A program made the position numbers and the translations under genes. Below the pieces are notes generated by a model. That model made no database searches, was not told where the DNA came from, and was given only the letters and a program-made list of their open reading frames with translations. A stretch of 64,000 nucleotides of DNA from Hirundichthys speculiger (taxonomy: Eukaryota; Chordata; Actinopteri; Beloniformes; Exocoetidae), in the NCBI GenBank assembly GCA_018398805.1, contig JAGFBZ010001959.1, positions 1-64,000 of the forward strand, given 5' to 3'. Every line of letters begins with the position of its first letter. The stretch's first letter is position 1. Below are positions 11,953 to 30,163 of this stretch, piece by piece.

Positions 11953-13069
11953 CATAGACATATATAGAGATAGACGCCGCATCGAACGCTACTCCCTACT
12001 GGCGCTGACGAGATTTGGGGCCGCCATCTTGGACCGGTCACCCGCTCCGCTCAGTGTTATTTATCTCATAGGTTTATGAGAGGAGACAGCCTAATTGGCC
12101 AGATGAACACACTCATAAAATTCAATAATCTGTTTTGTGGAGACATGGTACACCTTGTTTAAGATTTTTTTTTATCAATTTTTTAAAGGTTTTTAAAGAT
12201 TTTTTAAAAACTGAACGAAGGAAGACTACAAAACCAAAAACCAAGGACACAAAACCCCTCAGATCATGACAATATTAAGATTAATCAGACAATATAATGC
12301 ACTATAGGCTACAGAGTGACATTGAAAAACATAGCAATAGCATATAGCAATATAATTTTCTTCAATAGCAATTCTTGTGTCAGTTGTAATCTAAGTCAGT
12401 GTTATGGAATATGACTTATCAAGTCTCAGTTCATAGCCGGGTGAACAATAAACATACTGTAGCATTGTTAACTGCCATTAGCTTAGCGTCGTTTCATTAA
12501 CGTTACGGTAACAAAGTATCTTTGCTCCTTCTCAACTCTGGTAATATTCAATGAACAAAATACAATCAATATTATAGTAACCCACTGAGCAATAGACGTC
12601 TCGTTTAAGTTCACACACGAAATTCGCCCGTCTATAATCGGTCTATATTAACGCAAATCTATACGGTACAATAGTAAATTGTATAAATGGTGGCCAAATG
12701 CTGGATTAAAACATTTTTAACAGTCATTGATCAATGTACAATGTAGTTTAGATTTAGAAACGGCTAGTCTAAAACTTTCATTTAGACCAGTGGTAGACCG
12801 ATTTTTAGCCCAGACGTCTAGGGACCGTTAGACGTTTATTAGACATTTATTAGACGTCTTTAGACGAAAAATATGTTACATCTTACTTGTGAAAAGTAAT
12901 CCCCTGAGCCCTGCTTCTGATGGTCCGCCGATTGGAGCAGGAATATCCCACAATGTTCAGGCATGTTCTGTCTATGGTTATAATCCCAGAGAATGACCGG
13001 TCCAAGATGGCGGCCGCATTTCTCGTTCCAAACAGCCAAATGCGGCGTCTATCTCTATATATGTCTATG
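11953..13069. mobile_element. non-autonomous hAT DNA transposon, 1,117 bp
   Basis: The ends are perfect 30-bp inverted repeats beginning CATAGACATATATAGAGATA. They are flanked by a perfect 8-bp direct repeat TGGAAGAT (11945-11952 and 13070-13077), the target duplication length of hAT elements. A second inverted pair of 22 bp, containing CCAAGATGGCGGCC, sits inside each end (12019-12040 and 12994-13015). The interior is AT-rich with no transposase frame. Confidence 0.9.
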
Positions 13070-13227
13070 TGGAAGATCCCTCTTCATAACCTCTGGATGA
13101 TGTCACAGGGGGGCGTGTCTAGTTTTCTCCAGGCTGCTGCTCTGTCAGCTTCTTTCTTGGTATCCTCTTGAGAGTTTTTGCTGATCTTTATCCGTTGAGA
13201 CTGGTTTCTGAAACGTGTCCATGCTGT

Positions 13228-19965
<6,738 letters not shown>

Positions 19966-20089
19966 GAAGGGGGAGTCAGCTCAGCAGTTTCATTATCTTC
20001 TCTCTGAGCTCTGGATCTGACATTCCTCACATGACTGTGGTTCCCTCCCAGATATACCGTCCATTCACCAGCCTGTCCACTGATAGTGG

Positions 20090-21270
20090 ACGTCACGTCT
20101 CCTGGAGAGACATGCTGGACAGGAGGACGTCACGTCTCCTGCAGAGACATGCTGGACAGGAGGACGTCACGTCTCCTGCAGAGACATGCTGGACAGGAGG
20201 AGGTCACGTCTCCTGGAGAGACATGGTGGACAGGAGGAGGTCAAGTCTCCTGCAGAGACATGGTGGACAGGAGGACGTCACGTCTCCTGGAGAGACATGC
20301 TGGACAGGAGGAGGTCACGTCTCCTGGAGAGACATGCTGGGCAGGAGGAGGTCACGTCTCCAGGAGAGACATGGTGGACAGGAGGAGGTCACGTCTCCTG
20401 CAGAGACATGCTGGACAGGAGTCTCCTGGAGAGACATGCTGGACAGGAGGACGTCACGTCTCCTGGAGAGACATGCTGGACAGGAGGAGGTCACGTCTCC
20501 TGAGAGACATGCTGGACAGGAGGAGGTCACGTCTCCTGGAGAGACATGCTGGACAGGAGGAGGTCACGTCTCCTGCAGAGACATGCTGGACAGGAGGAGG
20601 TCACGTCTCCTGGAGAGACATGCTGGACAGAAGGAGGTCACGTCTCCTGCAGAGACATGCTGGACAGGAGGAGGTCAGGTCACGTCTCCTGCAGAGACAT
20701 GCTGGACAGGAGGAGGTCACGTCTCCTGCAGAGACATGCTGGACAGGAGGAGGTCACGTCTCCTGGAGAGACATGCTGGACAGAAGGAGGTCACGTCTCC
20801 TGCAGAGACATGCTGGACAGGAGGAGGTCACGTCTCCTGCAGAAACATGCTGGACAGGAGGACGTGACGTCTCCTGGAGAGACATGCTGGACAGGAGGAG
20901 GTCACGTCTCCTGCAGAGACATGCTGGACAGGAGGAGGTCACGTCTCCTGGACAGAGACATGCTGGACAGGAGGAGGTCACGTCTCCTGGAGAGACATGC
21001 TGGACAGGAGGAGGTCACGTCTCCTGCAGAGACATGCTGGACAGGAGGAGGTGACGTCTCCTGGAGAGACATGCTGGACAGGAGGAGGTCACGTCTCCTG
21101 GAGAGACATGCTGGACAGGAGGAGGTCACGTCTCCTGCAGAGACATGCTGGACAGGATGAGGTCACGTCTCCTGGAGAGACATGCTGGACAGAAGGAGGT
21201 CACGTCTCCTGCAGAGACATGCTGGACAGGAGGAGGTCACGTCTCCTGGAGAGACATGCTGGACAGCAGG
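20090..21270 (+). repeat. minisatellite, 37-bp unit, about 32 copies
   Basis: The unit includes GGAGGTCACGTCTCC, then TGCAGAGACATGCTGGACAG. The period was measured at 37 bp (20701 to 20738). Main variants are CTGCA versus CTGGA and GACGTC versus GAGGTC. GTCTC and GAGAC form a 5-bp stem with a 5-base loop in every copy. Open frames in all three phases result from the period. Confidence 0.96.
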
Positions 21271-21415
21271 AAGTCTTTGTGGTCTGCAGATCCACCAGAA
21301 CCAACGGTCCAGTCCTGGGTTTCTGGAATGAGTCCAATCTAGATGTTGGAGCAGCTACAGTTAGAGGAACGCTGAAAATAAAATATCAGTCTCTTAAAAG
21401 TCCAACGTGGACTTT

Positions 21416-23410
21416 TACTGGACCACAGAGACCTGGACCACAGAGACCTGGACCACAGAGACCTGGACCACAGAGACCTGGACCATAGAGACCTGGACCA
21501 TAGAGACCTGGACCATAGAGACCTGGACCATAGAGACCTGGACCACAGAGACCTGGACCATAGAGACCATGGACCTGGATGGACCAGAGACCTGGACCAC
21601 AGAGACCACAGAGACCTGGACCACCTGGAGAGACCTGGACCACCAGAGACCTGACCACAGAGAGACCTGACCTGGACCACCTGGACCATAGAGACCTGGA
21701 CCACAGAGACCTGGACCACAGAGACCTGGACCATAGAACCTGGACCAGAGACCTGACCTGGACCATAGAGACCTAGACCTGGACCACAGAGACCTGGACC
21801 ACATGGACCTTGAGACCTGGACCACAGGACCTGACATAGAGACCTGGACCACAGAGACCACACTGGACCACCAGACCTGGACCACAGAGACCTGGACCAC
21901 CCTGGACCACAGAGACCTGGACCATGGACCATAGAGACCTGGACCATAGAGACCTGGACCACAGAGACCTGGACCATAGAGACCTGGACCACAGAGACCA
22001 CAGAGACCTGGACCACAGAGACCTGGACCATGAGAGACCTGGACCACAGAGACCTGGACCATAGACCTGGACCATGGACCATAGAGACCTGGACCATAGA
22101 GACCTGGACCACCACCAGAGACCTGGACCCACCACCACAGAGACCTGGACCATAGAGACCTGGACCATAAAGACCGGACCACAGAGACCTGGACCACAGA
22201 GACACCATAGAGACCTGGACCATAGAGACCTGGACCACAGAGACCTGGACTGGACCACCACCATAAAGACCTGGACCACAGAGCCTGGACCATAGGACCA
22301 CCACCTGGACAGACCTGGACCACAGACCTGGACCATAGAGACCTGGACCATAAGACCTGGACCACCTAGAGACCTGGACCATGGACCTGGACCTGAGACC
22401 TGGACCACAGAGACCTGGACCACACAGAGACCACCTGGACATGAGACCTGGACCACAGAGACCTGGACCATAAAGACCTGGACCCACAGAGACCTGGACC
22501 ATAGAGAACCTGGACCATGAGACCTGGACCATAGAGACCTGGACCTGGACCACAGAGACCTGGACCACAGAGACCTGGACCATAGAGACCTGGACCACAG
22601 AGACCTGGACCATAAGAGGACCTGGACCACAGAGGACCATGGACCATGGACCCTGGACAGAGACCTGGACCACAGAGACCTGGACCACAGAGACCTGGAC
22701 CACAGAGACCTGGACCACCACCTGGACCATGGAGAGACCACATGGACCACCAGTGGACCACAGAGACCTGACCTGGACCACAGAGACCTGGACCATAGAG
22801 ACCACAGACCTGGACCAACCTGGACCACAGAAAGACCTGGACCACAGAGACCTGGACCTGAGACCTGGACCACAGAGACCTGACCACCATGGACCATAGA
22901 GACCTGGACCACAGAGACCTGGACCATAAGAGACCTGGACCTGAGACCTGGACCACAGAGACCTGGACCACAGACCTGGACCATAGACCTGGACCATGGA
23001 CCACAGAGACCTGGACCATGAGACCTGACCACAGAGACCTGGACCATGGACCTGGACAGACCTGGACCACAGAGACCAGAGACCTGGACCATAGAGACCT
23101 GGACCACAGAGACCTGGACCATGAGACCACAGAGACCTGGACCATAGAGACCACAGACCTGGACCACAGAGACCTGGACCATGGACCTGAGACCTGGACC
23201 ACACCCAGAGACCTGGACCATAGAGACCTGGACCATAGAGACCTGGACCACAGAGACCTGGACCATAGAGACCTGGACCACAGAGACCTGGACCATAGAG
23301 ACCTGGACCACAGAGACCTGGACCACAGAGACCTGGACCAGAGACCTGGACCATAGAGACCTGGACCACAGAGACCTGGACCATAGGACCATACCAGAGA
23401 CCTGGACCAT
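21416..23410 (+). repeat. minisatellite, 15-bp unit (GACCACAGAGACCTG)
   Basis: About 130 copies alternating GACCACAGAGACCTG and GACCATAGAGACCTG. The ends are regular. The middle (about 21560-23100) is broken by many short deletions. The apparent 700-residue minus-strand frame is a repeat artefact. Confidence 0.96.
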
Positions 23411-24236
23411 CAGCTGGATTCATGGTTGTACCTGAGACCATGTGAGACAGGTGTGGTTGTCTGCTGGTTTACAGATGTGCATCTCCATGTCTGCTTCTAG
23501 AATGTTCCATATAAAAAGATGAGTGGAGGCAGATAAACGTCTAAACTGTCTCCTGATTCATGGTTCTAAGTTCTTCTAAAACCCTCTGAGTTGTTTCCAG
23601 TCAGCGTCCTCGGGTTAGCTAACGTCCATGTACAATTCAGAGCTGCTGCTGATGTTTTATTTTGAAAATCCACATGATTCTCTATGATATTCTGACATCT
23701 GACTTCCTGTCAGCCCCAACTGCTGTGTGGAAACTGGCCCCGGTTTAGCTGTGGTCCAGAACCAGAACCAGAACAGAGTCCACACACATCTCTGGTGGAG
23801 CAGAGGGGACAGTCTCTTCTGAACCACTCCACATTGGTTCTGGTCTTCCACCACTGACAGTTCTGGTCCCTGTTGGACCTGTAGCTCCTCCATGACAGCG
23901 TCCACCAGGTGTTCAGAAACCTGTGGATGGAGTCACAGGACCGATGGATCTGATCCGGTCTGCGTCCAGCTAGCCTGAGTCCTGTTCTGTTATGGTCTTA
24001 GTTTTATTCATCATCTCATCAGCGCTGAGTGAAATGTATCTGCACCAGAGGACGGTGAATCCTCCTCAGATCAGCTGGTTCAGACAGGGTGAGGTGCATG
24101 ATGGGATGTGAGTGAGGGAGGGGGAGTTTTCCAGAATGGTTTGGAACAGAGGCCAGGCAGCATCAAAACAACGCTGTGGCGTCTCTCTGCTGCTGGACGA
24201 TGGTGTTCCAGCATTTATCTGGTGGTATCAGCAGCA
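23411..24236. other. unique intronic sequence, nothing recognised
   Basis: Single-copy-looking intron 1 DNA. A stretch near 23700-23765 resembles 35207-35270 (see the dispersed repeat entry). Confidence 0.5.

Positions 24237-24270
<34 letters not shown>
24237..24270 (+). repeat. poly-G tract, 34 G
   Basis: An uninterrupted run of 34 G follows GCAGCA. Homopolymers of this length are poorly sequenced, so the exact length is uncertain. Confidence 0.9.
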
Positions 24271-24272
<2 letters not shown>

Positions 24273-24589
24273 CTGGGGTTACCATTGGTTACCATCAACC
24301 AGGACTGTTAGTTCATCAACATGGTGGTGAATCAGATTGAGCTGGAGGATCCTGAAACCAAACAGTGTTAACTTTGAAGTCCAGGACCAGACTCCTCTCA
24401 GACTTGTTAAAGAACACACATTTGGTATCCTGGTACTGATACTGGTACCAAAGGAACTAAATATTGTGATTTATTCCTGCTAACGCCTTCAGATAAAACA
24501 CAGACCTCTGTAAACATCTCCCTGTTTCCTGGAGGATGGAGCTCCAACTGAGCTCAGAGAGGCCTGAAGGCCAGGTGGTAGCTTAGCTT

Positions 24590-26228
24590 CAGTAATGAAG
24601 CTAAGCTACCAGCTGCCGTTCAGTAATGAAACTAAGCTACCGGCTGCCCTTCAATAACGAAGCTACCGGCTGCTGTTCAGTAACGAAGCTAAGCTACCGG
24701 CTGCTGTTCAGTAACGAAGCTAAGCTACCGGCTGCTGTTCAGTAACGAAGCTAAGCTACCGGCTGCCCTTCAATAATGAAGCTACCGGCTGCTGTTCAGT
24801 AACGAAGCTAAGCTACCGGCTGCTGTTCAGTAATGTAGCTACCGGCTGCTGTTCAGTAACGAAGCTACCGGCTGCTGTTCAGTAATGAACCAAAGCTACT
24901 GGCTGCTGTTCAGTAATGAAGCTACCGGCTCCTGTTCAGTAGAGAAGCTAAGCTACCGGCCGCTGTTCAGTAATGAAGCTACCGGCTGCTGTTCAGTAAC
25001 GAAGCTAAGCTACCGGCTGCCGTTCAGTAACGAAACTAAGCTACTGGCTGCCCTTCAATAATGAAGCTACCGGCTGCTGTTCAGTAACGAAGCTAAGCTA
25101 CCGGCTGCTGTTCAGTAATGTAGCTACTGGCTCCTGTTCAGTAACGAAGCTACCGGCTCCCGTTCAGTAATGAACCAAAGCTACTGGCTCCTGTTCAGTA
25201 GCGAAGCTACCAGCTCCTGTTCAGTAATGAAGCGAAGCTACCAGCTCCTGTTCAGTAACAAAGCAAAGCTACCGGCTGCCGTTCAATAATGAAGCAACCA
25301 TCTCATGTTCAGTAACGAAGCTAAGGTACTGGCTGCTGTTTAGTAATGAAGCTACCGGCTGCTGGAGCTGCACTACCAGCTACTGTTCAGCGACGCAGCT
25401 CCTGGCTGCCATTCAGTAACGAAGCTAAGCTACCGGCGGGCTTTCTGTAACAAAGCTAAGCTACCAGCTGCTGTTCAGTAATAAAGCTAGGCTACCACCT
25501 GCTGTTCAGCAATGAAGCTACTAGCTGCTTTTTCAGTAATGAAGCTAGGCTACTGGCTGCTGTTCAGCAACAAAGCTATCGGCTGCTGTTCAGCAATGAA
25601 GCTACCGGCTCCTGTTCATTAATGAAGCTAAGCTACCGGCTGTCGTTCAGCAACAAAGCTACCGGCTGCTGCTCAGTAATGAAGCTAAGCTACCAGCTGC
25701 TGTTCAGTAATGAAGCTAAGCTACCGGCTGCTGTTCAACAATGAAGCTACCGGCTGCTGTTCCGTAATGAAGCTAAGCTACCAGATGCTGTTCAGTAATG
25801 ATGCTAAGCTGCCGGCTGCTGTTCAGTAATGAAGCTAAGCTACCGGCTGCTGTTCAGCAAAAAATCTACCGGCTGCTTTTCAGTAATGAAGCTAAGCTAC
25901 CAGCTGCTGTTCAGTAATGAAGCTAAGCTACCGGCTGCTGTTCAACAATGAAGCTACCGGCTGCTGTTCAGTAATGAAGCTAAGCTACCAGATGCTGTTC
26001 AGTAATGATGCTAAGCTGCCGGCTGCTGTTCAGTAATGAAGCTAAGCTACCGGCTGCTGTTCAGCAACAAAGCTACCGGCTGCTTTTCAGTAATGAAGCT
26101 AAGCTACCAGCTGCTGTTCAGTAATGATGCTAAGCTACCGGCTGCTGTTCAGTAATGAAGCTAAGCTACTGGCTGCTGTTCAGCAACAAAGCTACCGGCT
26201 GCTTTTCAGTAGTGAAGCTAAGCTACAA
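24590..26228 (+). repeat. minisatellite, about 31-bp unit with short forms
   Basis: Copies alternate between a long form, GAAGCTAAGCTACCGGCTGC plus TGTTCAGTAAT, and shorter forms lacking one AAGCT step. There are about 55-60 copies, more diverged than in neighbouring arrays. Confidence 0.95.
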
Positions 26229-26690
26229 AATAATTCAGAAAACATGTTGCTTGCTAATGTATCTATTTTCCTTTTTTTTAATGTTATGTTCGTGCCGTCA
26301 ATAAAACTGTTGGTTTAACAATCATACAATCACGGATACTCTATACTTTATTCTTTTATACATAAAATTACAACTTTGTGGTGAAATTGTGAATTTTGCA
26401 GAATTGTAAATTTAGATTTTTTGCTCCAAAATGGCAACTTTCTGAATATCCCAAAATTTGTTTTTAGAATAAAAAATGTTTGTCATAAATTCTCATATTT
26501 CAGAAAGCTGGTTCTTGATGACATGACTGTTGCAAAGGTCAAAGGGGGAGGAGCTTAGAACCACCTGGCGTGCATCTGTGCAGGTGCCAGGAGAGAAGAA
26601 GTTTTTTTATTGTGCAGCGTTAGTGACAGCGATCTGGTAGGGTGAACGGAGCTGTCGTATGGAGGAGGTGAAATGATCTGAGCTGGTTGT
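26229..26690. other. unique AT-rich intronic sequence, nothing recognised
   Basis: AT-rich sequence between the 31-bp array and a LINE-like 3' tail. Confidence 0.5.
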
Positions 26691-26886
26691 TTGGCATTAA
26701 GGTTTTTTTTCTCCCTACGTGGGAGTTTTTTACCTGCCATTATCACTGATTGGATTTAATATTATAATCTTAGTTAATGATATTTGCTCGGGGGTCATGC
26801 TCTGGGTCTCTGTAAAGCGCCTAGAGACAATTGTCATTGTAACAGACGCTATACAAATAAAATTGAATTGAATTGAATTGAATTGG
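26691..26886 (+). mobile_element. 3' end of an L2-like LINE or LINE-tailed SINE
   Basis: The stretch ends CTCTGTAAAGCGCCTAGAGA, then CGCTATACAAATAAA and four TTGAA repeats. This is the common 3' tail of teleost L2-clade retroelements and of SINEs that borrow it. No coding sequence remains upstream. Confidence 0.65.
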
Positions 26887-27915
26887 TCTGGAGCAACCTG
26901 GAGACATTCCTCAGAGCTGATCAACCTTCTTATCAGTTTGTCCAAACACTGAAGTCTGGTTCTGTCTGGAGGTGAAACCAACACTGTTCAGTTTCCAGAA
27001 ACCAGAAGAAGTGTTTATGTAGACGTTCGGGACACAGTAAATGGATCATCTGACAGGAAATGGCAGCAGGAAGTAGGTGACTGTGATGGGCCCAGTTCTG
27101 GTTCTGGATTCAGCACTTCTGCAGGACCACTGCAGGTTTCTGTGGCGTCTGTGAAAGGTGGAGCTCAGGATGTTTGCAGCTCTTTGAAGACATGTTGGTG
27201 GCTCCAGCAGTTTCCAGAGGAATTCTTTCATTTCCAGTCCAGCAGAGCTGACCTTTCCTCCCCCCAGGACTATCTACGTTTGTTGAATTTCCTGTTAGGA
27301 GAGGCAGTCACTCTGGACTTCCTGTAGGATTGGAACATTTCCTGTGCTGTGGGAGGGGGGGCCGCCTTGAAAAGGCTTTTCAGCTGTTTTAAGGAACAGG
27401 ATGCAAGACACCAGGATGGACCCTGGTAGGAAAACACCAGTTGAACCGACAAAAAAGATCTGCTGACTTAGTCCTGACAAACAGATCTCTGGTCCAGGAA
27501 CCAGACCCAGAAAATATCTGGTAGAGGCTAAAAGCACAGACTAGAGGATGAGCTACCAGAATGAAGTGTGAGAATGTTCAAACTAAAGCAATAGCATAGC
27601 ACCATAGCAACAACAGCTGACAGAACCACTGCGGAAATGTGTGTCACCACTACAACACAGATACATTCACTCTTGTTAGCCACCAGAGGAAACATCTCTG
27701 GACTTAGAGGCTTCTGTATGGACCACCACCATGGACACATGGGTTTTACTAACTGAGGAGGACCACAAGGCTCTGTACGGGGACCTCTGTGTCTTTAATT
27801 CTACATGCTCCCACTCATTTGTCTAATTTGTTATTCTTATATATTTAATTCTTGGTAAGCTGTAGTATTTAAAGTGTTAATTTACTTATTTTATATGTAG
27901 AGTTTTGTTGTTTTT
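26887..27915. other. unique intronic sequence, nothing recognised
   Basis: About 1 kb of single-copy-looking intron 1 DNA. Short open frames on both strands lack recognisable domains. Confidence 0.5.
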
Positions 27916-27996
27916 ATAGGATGGAGCACTGCAACGAAAGAATTTCCCGCAAGGGATTAATAAAGTATTTTCAATTCAATTTCAATTCAATTCATT
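27916..27996 (+). mobile_element. retroelement 3' tail fragment
   Basis: AATTTCCCGCAAGGGATTAA, then TAAAGTATTTTCAATTC repeats, matches the form of another widespread fish retroelement 3' end. Only the tail is present. Confidence 0.5.
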
Positions 27997-28023
27997 AATA
28001 CAAATGTCAGTTTATATGCAGAT

Positions 28024-28793
28024 GGACATGGACTCGTACCCAAATGGACCCATGAAAATTGGACCCGAAACCGACCCGGCCCGAGCTATTATCATAAGTT
28101 CAGGAGTCCGAACCCGAATGGACCTTTAATATTTGGACCCGGAATAGATCCGAGCCGAGTTTTTAGTTTCCGACCACAAACCGAACCGAGTTACCCGAAT
28201 AGAACCGAGACGATCCAGCCCATAGTTGCTCATTTTAAAAGTTGTCTAGCGTTGAATAAAACTTGATTTTCTTACTTAAAGTTGTCTTCTTCTACCGGTT
28301 CAGTTGCTACATAGGCTACGTGATGTAAACAACAATAATTCCATGTCGTTGTTTTCTTTGTGGATACAGATGCTAATGGTAGCAACTGCTAACGCTAATA
28401 GCCTACACCGGTCAGGACGTGTCGTGAATATGTTCTCTCATCCAGCGTTGTCATGTTGGCGATCTGTTATGCTTTACAGCTGCCGGGCAAACCGCTAATA
28501 ACACGCTAATAACACGCTACGGCAACACGATTGTTTCATGACAAATACGCCACGTTAATGAATAATTAATTAAACTGCCCCGAGTCCTGACATTAGCTGC
28601 CACCGCCAATATCTTTACCTCTCTGGAGTAAACGTGGACCCAGCCTGTCAGAGAGCACCGACCGGACCCGAGACTAACTGTACCGGTTCTGACCCGAACC
28701 TGGAGTCACGTCTTTTGAATGGACACGAGAGCCGATTCGGGTCGGGTCAGAACCTCGGGTTTTCGGTTTGTCAGATAGTACCGAAGACCTCTA
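28024..28793. mobile_element. hAT-like non-autonomous element, 770 bp, with 8-bp target duplication
   Basis: ATGCAGAT occurs on both sides (28016-28023 and 28794-28801). The interior is rich in ACCCGA/TCGGGT motifs facing each other at the two ends. The terminal inverted repeats are imperfect: left GGACTCGTAC, right reverse complement GGTCTTCGGTAC. No transposase frame is seen. Confidence 0.5.
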
Positions 28794-28839
28794 ATGCAGA
28801 TTATACTGATTTAGGTTCCTGATCAGGATTCCAAATCTT

Positions 28840-28948
28840 CTGGGCTTCTACTCACGGGCTCCACGCCGCCCTGCTGCCCTTTTCTGCATGTCTGCCTTGA
28901 TTTCCTGTCACAGTGAATAAAAACCAGTCATGCAAAAAAAAAAAGAAA
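28840..28948 (+). mobile_element. short polyadenylated retrocopy with 15-bp target duplication
   Basis: A 109-bp insert ends in AATAAA, then 13 bases, then a poly-A tail of 11 A followed by GAAA. It is bounded by perfect direct repeats AGGATTCCAAATCTT (28825-28839 and 28949-28963). The poly(A) signal, tail and target duplication are the marks of LINE-mediated copying of a mature RNA 3' end. The source transcript was not recognised. Confidence 0.75.
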
Positions 28949-28963
28949 AGGATTCCAAATCTT

Positions 28964-29627
28964 TTTATCAAAGAGATGGGCTTCATATGCTCCCTAACAA
29001 TTTATTTTCCTTTGCATTTGCCGTATCCATAGCCTGTATCAGAACTGTGATGTCATCACAGGTTTCTGAAGGGTGACTCTGAAACCTCTTGTTTATTGTC
29101 CTGAATGGTGCCATGTTGTAAATGGGCAGAACCAGCAGAACTCAGACCACACCCACTTTCCATCAATCAGTTAGCTATTTCAGTTTAGCTGATTAGCCTA
29201 TGCTAAGCTATGATGCTAATTAATACTAATTTACATTAACTCAAATCTGTCCAAACATACACATTTCAAGTGTCACTCCTGAAATAACATCCGTAATGAC
29301 TAAAGGACTAAAGATGTCACTGATTAGTGGTCTCGTAATTCAACTTGGAAGAGTCCCGAAAAGATCTGAGGTGAAGGTCTCTGGACCAGATGATCCACCT
29401 TCAGCCAGAGGTAGAAGATCATGACCTAGAGACAGTCCAGTTGGTTCCCCTCATATCGTCCCAACATTTTTTATTTATTTTAGATTCATAAATACCATTT
29501 GAAAGGATTAAGAAAAGCGCCGTTTGTCGTGAATCTAAGGTTTGCCTGGAGTTTGGTGGCCACGGAGAAAATGCTGGCAGTCTACTGCATGTGTGGACAT
29601 TCATTTTCTTTTGTCTTCTCCATACAG
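28964..29627. other. end of ripor1 intron 1
   Basis: Unique sequence up to the CATACAG acceptor at 29621-29627. It holds one copy of a dispersed repeat (29312-29400) also found in intron 10. Confidence 0.6.
29312..29400 (+). repeat. dispersed repeat copy A (partner 43054-43150)
   Basis: Both copies contain a TAGTGGTC-like start, CTTGGAAGAGTCC or CCTGGAAGGGTCC, and a GTCTCTGGACC then GATCCA ending, in the same order. They look like diverged copies of one fish repeat of unknown class. Confidence 0.5.
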
Positions 29628-29751
29628 GGAGTCCATCTCGAACTCTGTCCACCATGTCTCTGTCCGTTCGGCCGGCCAGACGCCCCACCTCCAGGTCAAT
29701 CACTAGGAGCCAGAGCTTCACTGGAGTCAACACCCAGGACAGACCTTACAG
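29628..29751 (+). CDS. ripor1: ripor1 exon 2 (canonical MSLSVRP start)
   Basis: Acceptor CATACAG, donor GTACGC. The exon holds residues 7-48 counted from exon 1. The ATG at 29654, in a TCCACC context, begins the conserved RIPOR1 N-terminus, followed by SVRPARRPTSRSITRSQSF. The basic, serine-rich RSQSF(T/A)GV motif is shared by RIPOR proteins and resembles a kinase or 14-3-3 site (inference). If exon 1 is not used, translation starts here. Confidence 0.9.
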
Positions 29752-30160
29752 GTACGCTCACCTGACCATTCTGTCCTCTTCCACTGATGCCGGGCTTGGA
29801 CTGGTCAGACTGGTCCACCAGCATCCCCGTGGCCAGAAGATTTAGTTGACTGGAGGTCAGTTCTTCCATTGTGGATGGACACCAGCTGATTATGTCGAAG
29901 ACAGGAAACTCGTCGGTGGTGTATTTGATAAAGGTGAACTGATTGATACCTTCCAGTATTTATAACGTCTGACCTGCCAGTTTTCCCTCCATCAACTATA
30001 ATTAGCTGTATATACTATAAGTACAATCATTAGCTTGTGACTCCAGTCGCTAATTTTACATGCCATAGTCACAATCTTTTGTGGTTATCTTAGATGTCCA
30101 GGAAGGGTGGGAGTGATCCTGATGTTCAGCTTGTGCTGGAGCAAAAACTGTGAAGCACAC
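29752..30160. other. ripor1 intron 2, unique part
   Basis: Single-copy-looking sequence after the exon 2 donor. Intron 2 is the only long intron without a minisatellite. Confidence 0.6.
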
Positions 30161-30163
30161 TTG

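Noticed and set aside
20031..21488. Long frames across the 37-bp array (HVSWRDMLDRR type)
   Set aside because: Periodic translation of the array in all three frames. No domain.
21339..23441. 700-codon minus-strand frame (SRSLWSRSLWS / GPGLCGPGLY type)
   Set aside because: Product of the 15-bp period, with frame-switching wherever indels occur. Nothing but repeat is encoded.
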